The position numbers and the translations under genes are program-made. From positions 17,051-81,050 of the forward strand of contig CALIUY010000001.1 of the NCBI GenBank assembly GCA_938048455.1: 64,000 nt of DNA, read 5' to 3'. The DNA is from an uncultured Desulfobacterales bacterium (GTDB lineage: Bacteria > Desulfobacterota > Desulfobacteria > Desulfobacterales > SpSt-501). This document shows, in pieces, positions 26,304 through 36,430 of this stretch; the stretch's first letter is position 1, and each line of letters begins with the position of its first letter. The notes beneath the pieces were generated by a model, which did not search any database, was not told the origin of the DNA, and saw only the letters and a program-made list of their open reading frames with translations.

Positions 26304-26331
26304 TTGACGGGGCGGAGGGCGGTCTCATATT
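26304..26331 (+). promoter_or_regulatory. Candidate promoter of the pyruvate dehydrogenase operon
   Basis: TTGACG (26304-26309) with CATATT (26326-26331) at 16 bp spacing; an alternative TATTCA at 26328 gives 18 bp. The start would be about 55 nt before the pdhA ATG. Confidence 0.45.
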
Positions 26332-26393
26332 CATCCGAACCGTGCGGCAGGCCGCCGCAGGAGGAGCCGACTTTCGCCGCCGAGGGAGGGCCG

Positions 26394-27500
26394 ATGCCCC
26401 GAGCGAACATCGAACTGCCTGAAGCGATCGCCTATCTCTCCATTCTGGACGAGCAGGGCCGTCTCGACCGCGAGCTCGAGCCCCGCATCGACGAGGGACT
26501 TCTCCTTCGACTCTACCGGACGATGCTCCTCGCCCGGCGCTTCGACGAGCGCCTTCTCAGCCTCCAGCGTCAGGGCCGCATCGGGACCTTTCCTCCGAGC
26601 TCAGGTCAGGAAGCCGCCCATCTCGGGGCGGTGGCGGTGCTGGAGCCGGATGACTGGATGGTCCCGGCCTTCCGTGAGCTCGCCGCGGAGCTCTGGCGCG
26701 GCCGAACCCTCGAGAGCGTTCTGCTTTACAACGCCGGCTTCAACGAGGGTGCGCGCATCCCTCCGGAGCGCAACGACCTGCCGATCTCCATCCCCGTCGG
26801 CTCGCAGATTCTGCACGCCGTCGGCATCGCCTGGGCGCTGCGTTACCGGAAGACGGACCGGGTGGCGATGGTCTTCTTCGGCGACGGAGCGACCTCCCAG
26901 GGCGACTTCCACGAGGGCCTGAATTTCGCCGGGGTCTTTTCGCTTCCGGTCGTGTTCGTCTGCCAGAACAACCAGTGGGCGATCTCCCATCCCCGCTCCC
27001 GCCAGACCCGCTCCCGCACCCTCGCCCAGAAGGCCCTCGCTTACGGGATCCGCGGCATCCAGGTCGACGGCAACGATCTGCTCGCCGTGTACGCCGCGGC
27101 CGGCGAGGCGGTCGCGCGCGCCCGCGCCGGCGAAGGCGCCACCCTGATCGAGTGCGTCACCTACCGTCTCTCCGTGCACACCACCGCCGACGACCCCCGC
27201 CGCTACCGCACCGACGAAGAGGTCGAGGCTTGGCGCCGGCGGGACCCGCTGACCCGCTTCCAGAACTACCTCGCCGAGCGCGGGATCCTTTCCGAGGAGA
27301 AGATCCGGGGGAGCGAAGAGGAGGTCGGACGCGAAATCCAGCAGGCCGTCGAGCGCGCCGAGGAAGAGATGAAGAGACTTGCGGACCCGCTCGCCCTTTT
27401 TGATCACCTCTGGGCCGAAATGCCCGCTTCGCTGCGCGAGCAGCGCGAGGAATTCATCGCCGCAATGTCGGCCCCTCCCAGGGAGGACAGGCATGGCTAA
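26394..27500 (+). CDS. pdhA: Pyruvate dehydrogenase E1 component, alpha subunit
   Basis: 368-aa thiamine-diphosphate enzyme subunit that decarboxylates pyruvate or a related 2-oxo acid. The ThDP/Mg motif is GDGATSQGDFHEGLNFAG, ending NNQWAIS. Phosphorylation-loop-like residues follow (HPRSRQTRSR). The ATG at 26394 has GGGAGGG 3 nt upstream; the family start fits. It overlaps pdhB by 8 bp. The two-subunit E1 resembles the Gram-positive and alphaproteobacterial type rather than the single-chain AceE. A branched-chain 2-oxo acid specificity cannot be excluded. Confidence 0.9.
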   Translation: MPRANIELPEAIAYLSILDEQGRLDRELEPRIDEGLLLRLYRTMLLARRFDERLLSLQRQGRIGTFPPSSGQEAAHLGAVAVLEPDDWMVPAFRELAAELWRGRTLESVLLYNAGFNEGARIPPERNDLPISIPVGSQILHAVGIAWALRYRKTDRVAMVFFGDGATSQGDFHEGLNFAGVFSLPVVFVCQNNQWAISHPRSRQTRSRTLAQKALAYGIRGIQVDGNDLLAVYAAAGEAVARARAGEGATLIECVTYRLSVHTTADDPRRYRTDEEVEAWRRRDPLTRFQNYLAERGILSEEKIRGSEEEVGREIQQAVERAEEEMKRLADPLALFDHLWAEMPASLREQREEFIAAMSAPPREDRHG

Positions 27501-28476
27501 ACGGAATCTGGTCCAGGCCCTGAACCTCGCCCTCCGCCAGGAAATGGAGCGGGACGACCGGGTCATCGTGCTGGGGGAAGATGTCGGCCGCGACGGTGGG
27601 GTCTTCCGTGTGACCGAAGGCTTGATCGAGCGCTTCGGCGAAGAGCGCGTGGTGGACACGCCGCTGGCCGAGTCGGCGATCGTCGGCGCCTCGATCGGCA
27701 TGGCCGTGGCCGGACTGCGTCCGGTGTGCGAGATTCAGTTCGACGGGTTCACCTATTACGCCATGCACCAGATCGAGTCCCACGCCGCCCGCCTGCGCTG
27801 GCGCTCCCAGGGCCGCCACGAGGTCCCGCTGGTCGTCCGAGCGCCCTACGGCGGCGGGGTGCGCGCGCTCGAGCACCACTCCGAGAGCCGCGAGGCCCTG
27901 TGGGCCCACCTGCCCGGGCTGAAGACGGTGATTCCCTCGGGGCCCCGCAACGCACGCGCCTTGCTGGTGAGCGCGATCCGCGACCCCGATCCGGTGATGT
28001 TCTTCGAGCCGAAAGCCCTCTACCGCGCTTTCCGCGAGGAGGTTCCCGAAGCGGAGGAAACCTTGCCCCTGGGCCGCTCGCGGGTCGCCCGCGAAGGCAC
28101 CGACCTCACCCTCGTCGCCTACGGGGCGATGCTGCGCCCGACGCTCGAAGCGGCCGAAGAGCTCAAGCGCTCGCGGGGCGCCGAGGCCGAAGTGATCGAT
28201 CTGCTCACGATCTCGCCCCTCGACGACACGCTGCTCGTCGCCTCGGCCCGCAAGACGGGTCGGGTGGCCGTGGTCCACGAAGCCCCGCGGAGCTTCGGAC
28301 CGGGGGCGGAAATCGTGGCCCGGCTCGTGGAAAAGGCGTTCTACCATCTCGAGGCCCCCGTGGCACGGGTGACGGGCTACGACGTCATCATCCCCCTCTT
28401 CAGCCGCGAACGCTACTACCTCCCCGATGTCCCGCGCATCGTGCAGGCGGCGCAACGGCTTCTGGAAGCGCCCTGA
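27493..28476 (+). CDS. pdhB: Pyruvate dehydrogenase E1 component, beta subunit
   Basis: 327-aa partner of E1 alpha. It has the transketolase pyrimidine domain (VLGEDVGRDGGVFRVTEGL, DTPLAESAIVGASIGMA) and the C-terminal transketolase domain. The ATG at 27493 lies inside the end of pdhA with GGGAGG upstream, giving translational coupling. Together the alpha2beta2 tetramer transfers the acyl group to the E2 lipoyl arm. Confidence 0.92.
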   Translation: MAKRNLVQALNLALRQEMERDDRVIVLGEDVGRDGGVFRVTEGLIERFGEERVVDTPLAESAIVGASIGMAVAGLRPVCEIQFDGFTYYAMHQIESHAARLRWRSQGRHEVPLVVRAPYGGGVRALEHHSESREALWAHLPGLKTVIPSGPRNARALLVSAIRDPDPVMFFEPKALYRAFREEVPEAEETLPLGRSRVAREGTDLTLVAYGAMLRPTLEAAEELKRSRGAEAEVIDLLTISPLDDTLLVASARKTGRVAVVHEAPRSFGPGAEIVARLVEKAFYHLEAPVARVTGYDVIIPLFSRERYYLPDVPRIVQAAQRLLEAP

Positions 28477-28505
28477 TCCGGAAGAAAGGAAAGGTCTCCA
28501 GCGCC

Positions 28506-29789
28506 ATGATCCGCGAATTCAAATTGCCCGACCTGGGCGAAGGGGTTCACGAGGGCGAAATTCTCTCCGTCCGGATCGCCGCGGGGCAGGCCGTGCGGGA
28601 GGGGGAAATCCTCCTCGAAGTCGAAACCGACAAGGCGGCGGTCGAAATCCCCTCGCCGTTCACCGGCACCGTGATCGAGGTCCGCGTCCGCCCGGGACAA
28701 ACGGTTCACGTGGGTGAGGTCCTGGTCACCGTCGAAACCGGGGAAGCGAGTCCGGAGGACAAACCCGCGCCGGCGGCCGCGGCGGAGAAATCCCCGCCGG
28801 AGCCCGCGGCGCCTTCCGCCCCGCCGGGGGAACCCCGCCGCGGTCCGGTACCCGCCTCGCCCGCCACGCGGCGGCTCGCGCGCGAGCTCGGGGTCGATCT
28901 TTCCCGGGTTCCGGGGAGCGGTCCCGCCGGGCTGGTCACGGCGGAAGACGTGCGGGCGTTTGCGGCGCGGATCCCTTCTGCCGCCTCGCCGGCCGCCGCC
29001 GCGCAACCGTCGGCTGCGCCGGCCTCCCCCGCGGTCGAGGAGGCGGACGCGCTGCCGGACTTTTCCCGCTGGGGACCCGTCGAACGCATCCCGTTCCGCT
29101 CGCTGCGGCGGGCGACGGCGCGGCGCATGACCCTTTCCTGGTCGCGCATCCCGCATGTGACCAGCCTGGAGATGATCGATGTGACCCGCCTGGAGGCCTT
29201 CCGCAAAAAACACAAGGGGCCGGTGGAGGCTCTCGGCGGCCGGCTCACCCTCACCGTCTTTGCGCTCAAGGCGGCCGCGACCGTGCTCAAGGGCCATCCG
29301 CGGATCAACGCTTCGCTCGACGAGGCCGCAGGCGAGATCGTACTCAAAAAACACTACCACCTCGGGGTCGCCGTCAACACCGAGGAGGGCCTGGTCGTCC
29401 CCGTGGTGCGCCATGTCGACGACAAGAGCCTCAAGGAAATCGCCGTCGAGCTGAAGGGGCTGATCGAGCGCGCTCATGCCCGCAAGCTCACCCGCGAGGA
29501 GCTCCAGGGCGGAACCTTCACCCTCACCAACGCCGGGGCCCTCGGCGGCTGGAGTTTCACACCCATCATCCACTATCCCCAAGCGGCGATCCTGGGGCTG
29601 GGCGAAGCGCGACTCGAGCCCGTGGTCATCTCCGAGGGCGGGCGGCCGCGCCTGGCGGCGCGGCTGCGAATGCCCGCCGTGCTGAGCATCGACCACCGGC
29701 TGCTCGACGGCGCCGACGCCGTGGGGTTCCTGCGGGCCTTCCGGCGGATGCTCGAGGATCCCGACGAACTGCTGCTCTCGCTCGTCTAG
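28506..29789 (+). CDS. pdhC: Dihydrolipoamide acyltransferase E2
   Basis: 427-aa core of the complex. One lipoyl domain (residues 1-77) with the lipoylated lysine in VETDKAAVEI; a Pro/Ala linker; a peripheral-subunit-binding domain at about 120-157 (TRRLARELGVDL); a second linker; then the catalytic acyltransferase domain with DHRLLDGADA near the C-terminus. It follows pdhB by 29 bp. A lipoyl synthase or ligase is not in this window. Confidence 0.93.
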   Translation: MIREFKLPDLGEGVHEGEILSVRIAAGQAVREGEILLEVETDKAAVEIPSPFTGTVIEVRVRPGQTVHVGEVLVTVETGEASPEDKPAPAAAAEKSPPEPAAPSAPPGEPRRGPVPASPATRRLARELGVDLSRVPGSGPAGLVTAEDVRAFAARIPSAASPAAAAQPSAAPASPAVEEADALPDFSRWGPVERIPFRSLRRATARRMTLSWSRIPHVTSLEMIDVTRLEAFRKKHKGPVEALGGRLTLTVFALKAAATVLKGHPRINASLDEAAGEIVLKKHYHLGVAVNTEEGLVVPVVRHVDDKSLKEIAVELKGLIERAHARKLTREELQGGTFTLTNAGALGGWSFTPIIHYPQAAILGLGEARLEPVVISEGGRPRLAARLRMPAVLSIDHRLLDGADAVGFLRAFRRMLEDPDELLLSLV

Positions 29790-29821
29790 CCCGCCCCGGC
29801 CGAAACGAAAGGGCGATTTTC

Positions 29822-31258
29822 ATGGTCATGGGGGAATTGAGTCAGGAGACCGAAGTTCTGGTGATCGGCGGCGGCCCCGGGGGCTACGCCGCGGCCTTCC
29901 GCGCGGCCGATCTCGGCCTCGAAGTGACGCTCGTAGACACCGCCCCCCGGCCGGGAGGCGTCTGCCTCTATCGGGGATGCATCCCCTCGAAGACGTTTCT
30001 GCACCTGGCCGAACTCGTCCTCGACGCGGCCGCGGCGGCCGGCCGCGGGATCCGCTTCGGCGCCCCGCGGATCGATCCCGAGGGGCTGCGGCGGTGGAAG
30101 GCCCAGGTGATCGAAAAAATGGCCGAGGGGCTCACCGCACTCGCCCGGCGGCGCAACGTCCAGCTCATCCAGGGGCGTGCCGAGTTCGAATCCTCCGCGT
30201 CCGTTCTCCTGCACGACGCCGAAATCCGCCGCCTCCGCTTCCGCCATGCGGTGATCGCCACGGGGTCGCGCCCGATCGCACCGCCCGGCGTGGAGTTCCG
30301 GCCCGGGGGACGGATCATGAGCTCAACCGGAGCTCTCGCCCTAGCCGACATCCCCGAATCGCTGCTCGTGATCGGCGGCGGCTATGTCGGACTCGAGCTG
30401 GGCATGGTCTACGCCGCCTTCGGGTCCCGGGTGACGCTCGTCGAGCGGCAGGAGCGGATCCTCGCCGGGGTCGACGGTGATCTCGCCCGACCGCTTTTCG
30501 AACGCCTCCGGGGTCTGTTCGCCGCGATGCACTTCCGGACCCGGGTGGTCGAGCTCGTCGAAGAAGAAGAAAGCGTGCGGGCGCGACTGTCGGGGGAATC
30601 CGGGGAAATCGAGGAGCGTTTTTCGCGCGCGCTCGTCGCCGTCGGGCGCCGACCGGCCACCGAGGGGCTGGGTTTGGAGAAGACGGGGGTGGAGCGCGAC
30701 GAGCGGGGTTTCATCCGCGTCGACGCCCGGATGGCGACCGCCGAGCCGCGGATTCGGGCCGTGGGCGATGCGGTCGGCGGCCTGATGCTCGCCCACAAGG
30801 CCAGCGCCGAGGGCAAGGTGGCCGCCGAGGCGATCGCGGGAAAGCCCGCGCAGTTCGACGCCCGCGCCGTGCCGGCCGTCGTCTACACCGACCCGCAGGT
30901 CGCCTGGTGCGGACTGACCGAGGAAGAGGCCCGGCGCCTCGGCATCGAGGTGCAGGTAACCCGCTTTCCCTGGAGATTTTCCGGTCGCGCCGTGACCCTG
31001 GGAGCTTCCGAAGGCTTGACCAAACTGATCGTCGAGCCGGGAACCGGCCGCATTCTCGGCCTGGGCGTCTGCGGCCGACATGCCGAAGGGCTGATCGCCG
31101 AGGGGGTGCTGGCCGTGGAGATGGGGGCGCTCGCCGAGGATCTCGCCGCCATCCTGCATCCGCACCCCACGCTTTCCGAAACCGAGGGCGAGGCCGCCGA
31201 GCTCTTCTTCGGCAACGCCGTCCACCTCCTGGGAAAGACGCCCTCGCCTGCCCGCTGA
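29822..31258 (+). CDS. lpdA: Dihydrolipoyl dehydrogenase E3
   Basis: 478-aa FAD disulfide reductase that reoxidises dihydrolipoamide with NAD+. FAD loop GGGPGGYAAAFRAA, redox pair CLYRGCIPSK (C-x4-C), NAD loop GGGYVGLELGMVYAAFG, and the catalytic His-Glu dyad in HPHPTLSETEGEAAE. The AAAGGG ribosome site is 8 nt before the ATG. Last gene of the operon that converts a 2-oxo acid to acyl-CoA plus NADH. Confidence 0.94.
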   Translation: MVMGELSQETEVLVIGGGPGGYAAAFRAADLGLEVTLVDTAPRPGGVCLYRGCIPSKTFLHLAELVLDAAAAAGRGIRFGAPRIDPEGLRRWKAQVIEKMAEGLTALARRRNVQLIQGRAEFESSASVLLHDAEIRRLRFRHAVIATGSRPIAPPGVEFRPGGRIMSSTGALALADIPESLLVIGGGYVGLELGMVYAAFGSRVTLVERQERILAGVDGDLARPLFERLRGLFAAMHFRTRVVELVEEEESVRARLSGESGEIEERFSRALVAVGRRPATEGLGLEKTGVERDERGFIRVDARMATAEPRIRAVGDAVGGLMLAHKASAEGKVAAEAIAGKPAQFDARAVPAVVYTDPQVAWCGLTEEEARRLGIEVQVTRFPWRFSGRAVTLGASEGLTKLIVEPGTGRILGLGVCGRHAEGLIAEGVLAVEMGALAEDLAAILHPHPTLSETEGEAAELFFGNAVHLLGKTPSPAR

Positions 31259-31271
31259 ACCCGCGACGGCT

Positions 31272-31757
31272 TCAGCGCAAATAGCGCGCGATCCAGGCGT
31301 CGTTCACCTGCACCGCCGTCACCTCGCCGCGGGCGCATTCCTCCCCGGCGGCCAGCACGCGGATCGCGATCTGGGCCCGGCGGCCCTCGAGCGCCTTCAC
31401 CCGGCCGCGCAGCTCAAGTTCGGCCGCAAGCGGCGTGGGACGGAGGTAATCGACGTGCAGGGAGGCGGTGACGAAACGCACGGGCGGATCGGATCCCGGC
31501 TCGCGCCCCTCCGCCCGGAGTTTCGCCGCCGCCGCCGTTCCCGTGCCGTGGCAGTCGATCAGGGAGGCGATCAACCCCCCATAGACGGTCCCCGGCAACG
31601 CCGTGTGGTAGGGCTGCGGCCGGAAACGGCATACGCTCTCCTCGCCTTCCCAGAAGCTGCGGATCTTCAAGCCCTGGGGGTTGAGACGGCCGCAGCCGTA
31701 GCAGTGGCTGAACGCCTCGGGGTAGAAATCCTGGAACGCTTTCGGCTCTTCCGTCAC
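31272..31757 (-). CDS. PaaI-family hotdog thioesterase
   Basis: 161-aa hotdog-fold acyl-CoA thioesterase. It has a conserved N-terminal CYGCGRLNPQGLKI block, the hotdog helix PGTVYGGLIASLIDCHGT and the strand RFVTASLHVDYLRPTPL. The CYGCG element is typical of a subgroup often annotated as PaaI. It is convergent with lpdA. Substrate unknown, possibly acyl-CoA released by nearby metabolism. Confidence 0.82.
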   Translation of the reverse strand: MTEEPKAFQDFYPEAFSHCYGCGRLNPQGLKIRSFWEGEESVCRFRPQPYHTALPGTVYGGLIASLIDCHGTGTAAAAKLRAEGREPGSDPPVRFVTASLHVDYLRPTPLAAELELRGRVKALEGRRAQIAIRVLAAGEECARGEVTAVQVNDAWIARYLR

Positions 31758-31764
31758 GGAAGGC

Positions 31765-31980
31765 TCAATCCTCCTTCTGGTACTTGAAGGAAAGGCTGAC
31801 CCGGGCGCGGTAGGCGACGACCTTTCCTTTCTCGATTTTCATGTCGAGTTTGCTGATCTCGGCGACGCGCAGGTCGCGAAGCGAGCGCGAGGCGGTCTCG
31901 ACCGCCTGCCGGGCCGCATCCTCCCAGGACGTGGGGCTGGTTCCGACGAGTTCGATGATCTTGTAGACGCTCTCGGCCAT
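31765..31980 (-). CDS. Dodecin flavin-binding protein
   Basis: 71-aa dodecin that assembles into a hollow dodecamer storing flavins. Family core: YKIIELVGTSPTSWEDAA, with the flavin-stacking tryptophan at about residue 19, ending in KIEKGKVVAYRARVSLSFKY. ATG 31980 has GGAGG just upstream. The gap 31981-32253 on its far side holds no further gene that I can support. Confidence 0.93.
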   Translation of the reverse strand: MAESVYKIIELVGTSPTSWEDAARQAVETASRSLRDLRVAEISKLDMKIEKGKVVAYRARVSLSFKYQKED

Positions 31981-32253
31981 GGGGTCCTCCTTTTCCGAAA
32001 CGGTTCGGACCGGTGAAGGGTTGGGGGGAGTCACCGCGGGCGGCCGGGGGCCGCTGCGCGGCGAAAGGCCGAATCGCCTGCATCCGCTGCCGCCGCCCGG
32101 GCCCGGAGGATCGAGGGAAGGGCTCGGGGTCACCGCCGGTGCGCAAATCGTCACCGCTTCGGGGGCCCGGGGCAAAGAGAAAAACCGCTTGCGGCGGCGG
32201 GACCGATAGCCGCCGCATAGCGGAAAGCGGCCCCGCAAGTCAAGGCCGGGCTT

Positions 32254-32841
32254 TCAGGCAAGAAAATAGGTGTGCGTGGGACAGAGCAGATGGGGTCGCG
32301 CCTTCGTGGGGCGGTTGGTGGTACACCGGCTGCGCTTCATGTTCCGCAGGCGGTGGGAGTCGAAGAAATAAATCTCTTTTTCGCTGATCGCATGCGAGAC
32401 GGTCCAGTGGTCCCAAAAGCGTCCTCCCACGCCGATCAGGACGGCGCGCTTTTCCCCCGCGGCGAGGAAGGCCATGGCCTCGTTCCAGAAATCGTCGAGG
32501 GAGGTTTCCGGGCGGTGCTTGAAGGGCATGGTGCGCTCGGGAATGCGGCTGCCGGCGACCTCCCGCAGAATGCTGCCCACGGTGTTGAGGGTGATTCCTT
32601 CGGTGAGGACTTTGGCCAGGTCCTCGTTTTCGTCCAGCCAGGCCAGGATTTCGCCGAAAAGCCGCTTCGCCTCCTCGGCGCTCAGATCCGAGATGATGCG
32701 TGCGGCGTTGACGATGCTGTAGACGGCACAGAGTCCGTCCAACGCCCCCTGATGAAAAGGCTTCAACTCCTTGCCCCGAATGTAGAGGGCCCCCTTGCGC
32801 CGCGTGGAACGCGGGCAAGGATTCGGCGGTGTCGGAGACAT
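32254..32841 (-). CDS. Papain-like cysteine peptidase candidate (orphan)
   Basis: 195-aa protein without signal peptide or close known relative. FHQGALDGLCAVYSIVNAA near residues 29-47 looks like the oxyanion Gln and nucleophile Cys of a papain/C39-type fold. WDHWTVSHAI near 143-152 would give the histidine and YFFDSHR near 158-164 the Asp. This Cys-His-Asp order and spacing fit papain-like proteases, transglutaminases or deubiquitinase-like effectors. The gene stands alone with its own promoter. Function is not assigned; the catalytic inference is moderate. Confidence 0.6.
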   Translation of the reverse strand: MSPTPPNPCPRSTRRKGALYIRGKELKPFHQGALDGLCAVYSIVNAARIISDLSAEEAKRLFGEILAWLDENEDLAKVLTEGITLNTVGSILREVAGSRIPERTMPFKHRPETSLDDFWNEAMAFLAAGEKRAVLIGVGGRFWDHWTVSHAISEKEIYFFDSHRLRNMKRSRCTTNRPTKARPHLLCPTHTYFLA

Positions 32842-33208
32842 TGCGGTTGAACTCCCGGGTGGTATGGATCTCCAGCGGTCGAAAGAGGATCGCCTGAAGC
32901 AGGAAAGGGCCCAGTCGTGGGCCCATAGGGAAACACCTGTATCGTTTCGCGCCGCAACCGCCCCTTTCCGCGCGCATGCACACCGGACGGCCGCAGCGTC
33001 GATCGCCGAAATTGCGATCGACGGCTCGATTATAGCGCAACGGGAGGGAAAAGCAAGGATTCTCTCCGAAAACAGAATCCCAATGATATTTCCAATAGTT
33101 AGGACTTAACCAGGCGTTGTCTCGGCGCTTCGGGATTGAGCTTTCGGACGATCCCCGCTATGAGGATCGCTTTCCGCCCGAAAAGCTGCGAGCTCAAGGA
33201 GGCGAACG
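32842..33208. promoter_or_regulatory. Intergenic region with a strong minus-strand promoter
   Basis: 367 bp without a supported gene. The minus strand has a perfect TATAAT (33034-33029) and TTGCTT (33056-33051), 16 bp apart, driving the peptidase gene with a ~180-nt leader. The leader includes the inverted repeat GGGCCC-N6-GGGCCC (32907-32924). The plus-strand start of the 33209 gene has an AAGGAGG site, but its promoter is unclear; the 33085-33115 stretch is AT-rich. Confidence 0.55.
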
Positions 33209-34246
33209 GTGGATTTCCGAACGCGGCGGGCAAGCCGTGAAGCCGAATTTGAAATCGAGCGCCCCGCCGCGGCGATCGCGGCCATGCAGCGACCCGACGG
33301 GGATATTCCCTGGAGCCCCGGCATGAAGACCGACCCTTGGGATCTCGTCGAGGCGGCCATGGGCCTCGCCGTGGCCGGCCGCATCGATCTCGCCCGCCGT
33401 GCCTATCGCTGGCTGGCCGAGCGCCAGCTCGCCGACGGAAGCTGGTACAGCGCCTATCGGCAGGGCGTTCCCATCGACCGCACGCGCGAGGCCCATTTCG
33501 CCGCCTATCCGGCGGTCGGCATCTACCAGGACTTCCTGCTCACCTCCGACCGCGGCTTCCTGGCGGAGATGTGGCCGACGGTCGCCTCCGGCATCGAGTT
33601 CGCGCTGCGCCTGCAGGCCGCGGGCGGGGAGATCCGGTGGGCGATCAGCCCCGAAGGCGCCGTCGACCCCATGGCGTTGCTTACGGCCTCGAGTTCAGTC
33701 TTTTTCAGCCTGCGTTGCGCCCTCGCCGTGGGCGAGCTTCTCGGCAAGCGGCGGCCGCTCTGGACGGAGGCCCTCCGGCGACTGGGGGAAGCCATCCGTT
33801 TTCGTCCGCGCCTGTTCAACGTGGCCAAGGCACGCTATTCGATGGACTGGTTCTACCCCGTGCTGGCCGGAGTGCGGACCGGTGCGGACGCGGAGCGGCG
33901 GATCGCGCGCGGATGGCGCAAATTCGTCGTCGAAGGTCTCGGGGTGCGCTGCGTCGCCGACCGGCCCTGGATCACGATCGCCGAAACCTCGGAGCTGGCG
34001 CTCGCTCTTGCGGCCATGGGGCGTCTGGATCGGGCGCGCCTCGTCTTCCAGTGGATCGCCGAGCGCCGCTTCGCCGACGGCTCCTACATCGCCGGATTCA
34101 CCTTCCCCGACATGACCGTCTGGCCGACGGAGTCCTTTTCCTGGACCAACGCCGGGGTGCTGCTCGCCGCCGACGCCCTCTTCGGGATCACCTCCGCCTC
34201 GGGCCTCTTTCATCACCGGCCCGGGGCCCCGGGACTTTCGCGCTGA
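33209..34246 (+). CDS. Alpha/alpha-toroid protein, prenyltransferase/glycoside hydrolase-like
   Basis: 345-aa all-helical protein with repeated Q/R-x-A-D-G-S-W/Y motifs (ERQLADGSWYSAY near 71-83 and ERRFADGSYIAGF near 290-302), as in squalene cyclase, prenyltransferase and six-hairpin glycosidase toroids. Similar proteins in other bacteria accompany glycosyltransferases. No catalytic DxDD motif of cyclases is seen. The start codon is GTG (33209) after AAGGAGG. Its 3' end overlaps the convergent transporter gene by 34 bp. Confidence 0.7.
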   Translation: MDFRTRRASREAEFEIERPAAAIAAMQRPDGDIPWSPGMKTDPWDLVEAAMGLAVAGRIDLARRAYRWLAERQLADGSWYSAYRQGVPIDRTREAHFAAYPAVGIYQDFLLTSDRGFLAEMWPTVASGIEFALRLQAAGGEIRWAISPEGAVDPMALLTASSSVFFSLRCALAVGELLGKRRPLWTEALRRLGEAIRFRPRLFNVAKARYSMDWFYPVLAGVRTGADAERRIARGWRKFVVEGLGVRCVADRPWITIAETSELALALAAMGRLDRARLVFQWIAERRFADGSYIAGFTFPDMTVWPTESFSWTNAGVLLAADALFGITSASGLFHHRPGAPGLSR

Positions 34247-35442
34247 GTTCCCGCCGGCGCCCCCTCGCCCCCGCCCCGCCGCTTGCCGGCCGCATACAAC
34301 CCGAAGAGCAGCCCGCCGGCGAGAGCGATCCCGGCGCTGACCGCAAAGAGGCCGAAGGATCCCAACCGGGCAAAGAGCGCCCCCTGAAGAAAGAATCCCG
34401 CCATCAACCCCAGGCCGTAGGTGAGGGCGTTGTTGAGCGCCTGCCCCAGGTTCTTCCCCCCCGCAGGGGCGAGCCGATCCATGTAGAGCAGGCTCGCCAT
34501 GTGGAAGGCGCCGTAGGTCAGCGCGTGCAGGACTTGCGAAGCCAGCAAAGCCGCGGTCGATACGGTCAGGGCGAGCATTGTCCAGCGCAGCACGGCGGCG
34601 GCGAAGGCGACGAGGAGCACCCGCTCCAAAGAGAAGCGGCGAAACAGGGCGGAGGAGGCCGTCATGGCCACGATTTCGGCCGCCGAAGCGAGTGCCCAGG
34701 CGGCGCCGATGAAGGCCGTGGTGCGGCCCTGGGCGGCCAAATGAATCGAAAAAAAGCCGTAGTACGCCCCGTGGCTGGCCAGCATGAGAAAGGCGCTCGC
34801 CAGAAACACGAGGACCTCCCCGCGCACAAGCCGCCGAACGGTGCCGGGCGGCGGGGGATGGCGGCGCGGACTCTCCCGCGGCAAACCGAGGGCCGCAAGC
34901 GCCATGGCGCAGGAGCCCCCGGCGACGGCGGCGACGACGACCCGCTCCGTGGAGGCGTCGATCAGCGGGCCGAAGAGCAGCACCATGGCGATGAAACTGA
35001 TCGACCCCCAGAGGCGGACGCGGCCGTAGGCGCTTTTTTCGCCGCCGAGGATCTCGAGGCTCGCCGCCTCGAGAAAGGAGATGATCGGCGCGTAAAACAT
35101 GGCGTAGAGCACCATGAGGACGGCCATGACGGCAAAACGCTCGGTGAAGAGAAAGCCCGTCCAGGCCGCGGTGCTCGCCGCATGGCACAGCAGCACGATC
35201 GCGCGGCGGCGCCCCGTCCGGTCGGCGAGCGCTCCCCAGAGCAGCGGGAAGAGTACCCAGGCGGCCGAGCGCAACGAGGAGAGCACACCGACTTCAAAGC
35301 CGGAAAGCCCGAGGTGATAGCCGTAGAGGTTGAAATAGGGGAGGTAGATCCCCATCACCCCGAAATAGAGAAAATACTGCAACGCGAGAACCGCCTTGCG
35401 GCGGGCCGCCGTTTCAGAGCGCAGGGAGATCTTCCGGTTCAC
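34213..35442 (-). CDS. MFS transporter, LacY/HcaT-like
   Basis: 409-aa inner-membrane carrier with twelve predicted helices. The cytoplasmic loop 2-3 motif WGALADRTGRRR and the loop 8-9 region SSALFRRFSLER place it in the MFS_1_like (phenylpropionate/nucleoside-permease-like) group. Substrate unknown. The C-terminal ~20 residues are hydrophilic and lie in the overlap with the convergent toroid gene. Confidence 0.82.
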   Translation of the reverse strand: MNRKISLRSETAARRKAVLALQYFLYFGVMGIYLPYFNLYGYHLGLSGFEVGVLSSLRSAAWVLFPLLWGALADRTGRRRAIVLLCHAASTAAWTGFLFTERFAVMAVLMVLYAMFYAPIISFLEAASLEILGGEKSAYGRVRLWGSISFIAMVLLFGPLIDASTERVVVAAVAGGSCAMALAALGLPRESPRRHPPPPGTVRRLVRGEVLVFLASAFLMLASHGAYYGFFSIHLAAQGRTTAFIGAAWALASAAEIVAMTASSALFRRFSLERVLLVAFAAAVLRWTMLALTVSTAALLASQVLHALTYGAFHMASLLYMDRLAPAGGKNLGQALNNALTYGLGLMAGFFLQGALFARLGSFGLFAVSAGIALAGGLLFGLYAAGKRRGGGEGAPAGTQRESPGAPGR

Positions 35443-35623
35443 CGGCCGGCCTTGCGTTCGGGGCCCCTCCCGGTCGGCGGGACCGGGGGGGCGCCTTTCT
35501 CGACGAAAACGATGGACGACGGACGCGGGCGTTTACAGAAAACGAGGGGCGTGCTACGTTTGCGAACAAGCCGCGAAATCGCCCGCAAGCGCTTTCGGCA
35601 TCACCGTCATGCGAAGGACCGCC

Positions 35624-36412
<789 letters not shown>

Positions 36413-36430
36413 ACCGAAGAGGAATCGGCG

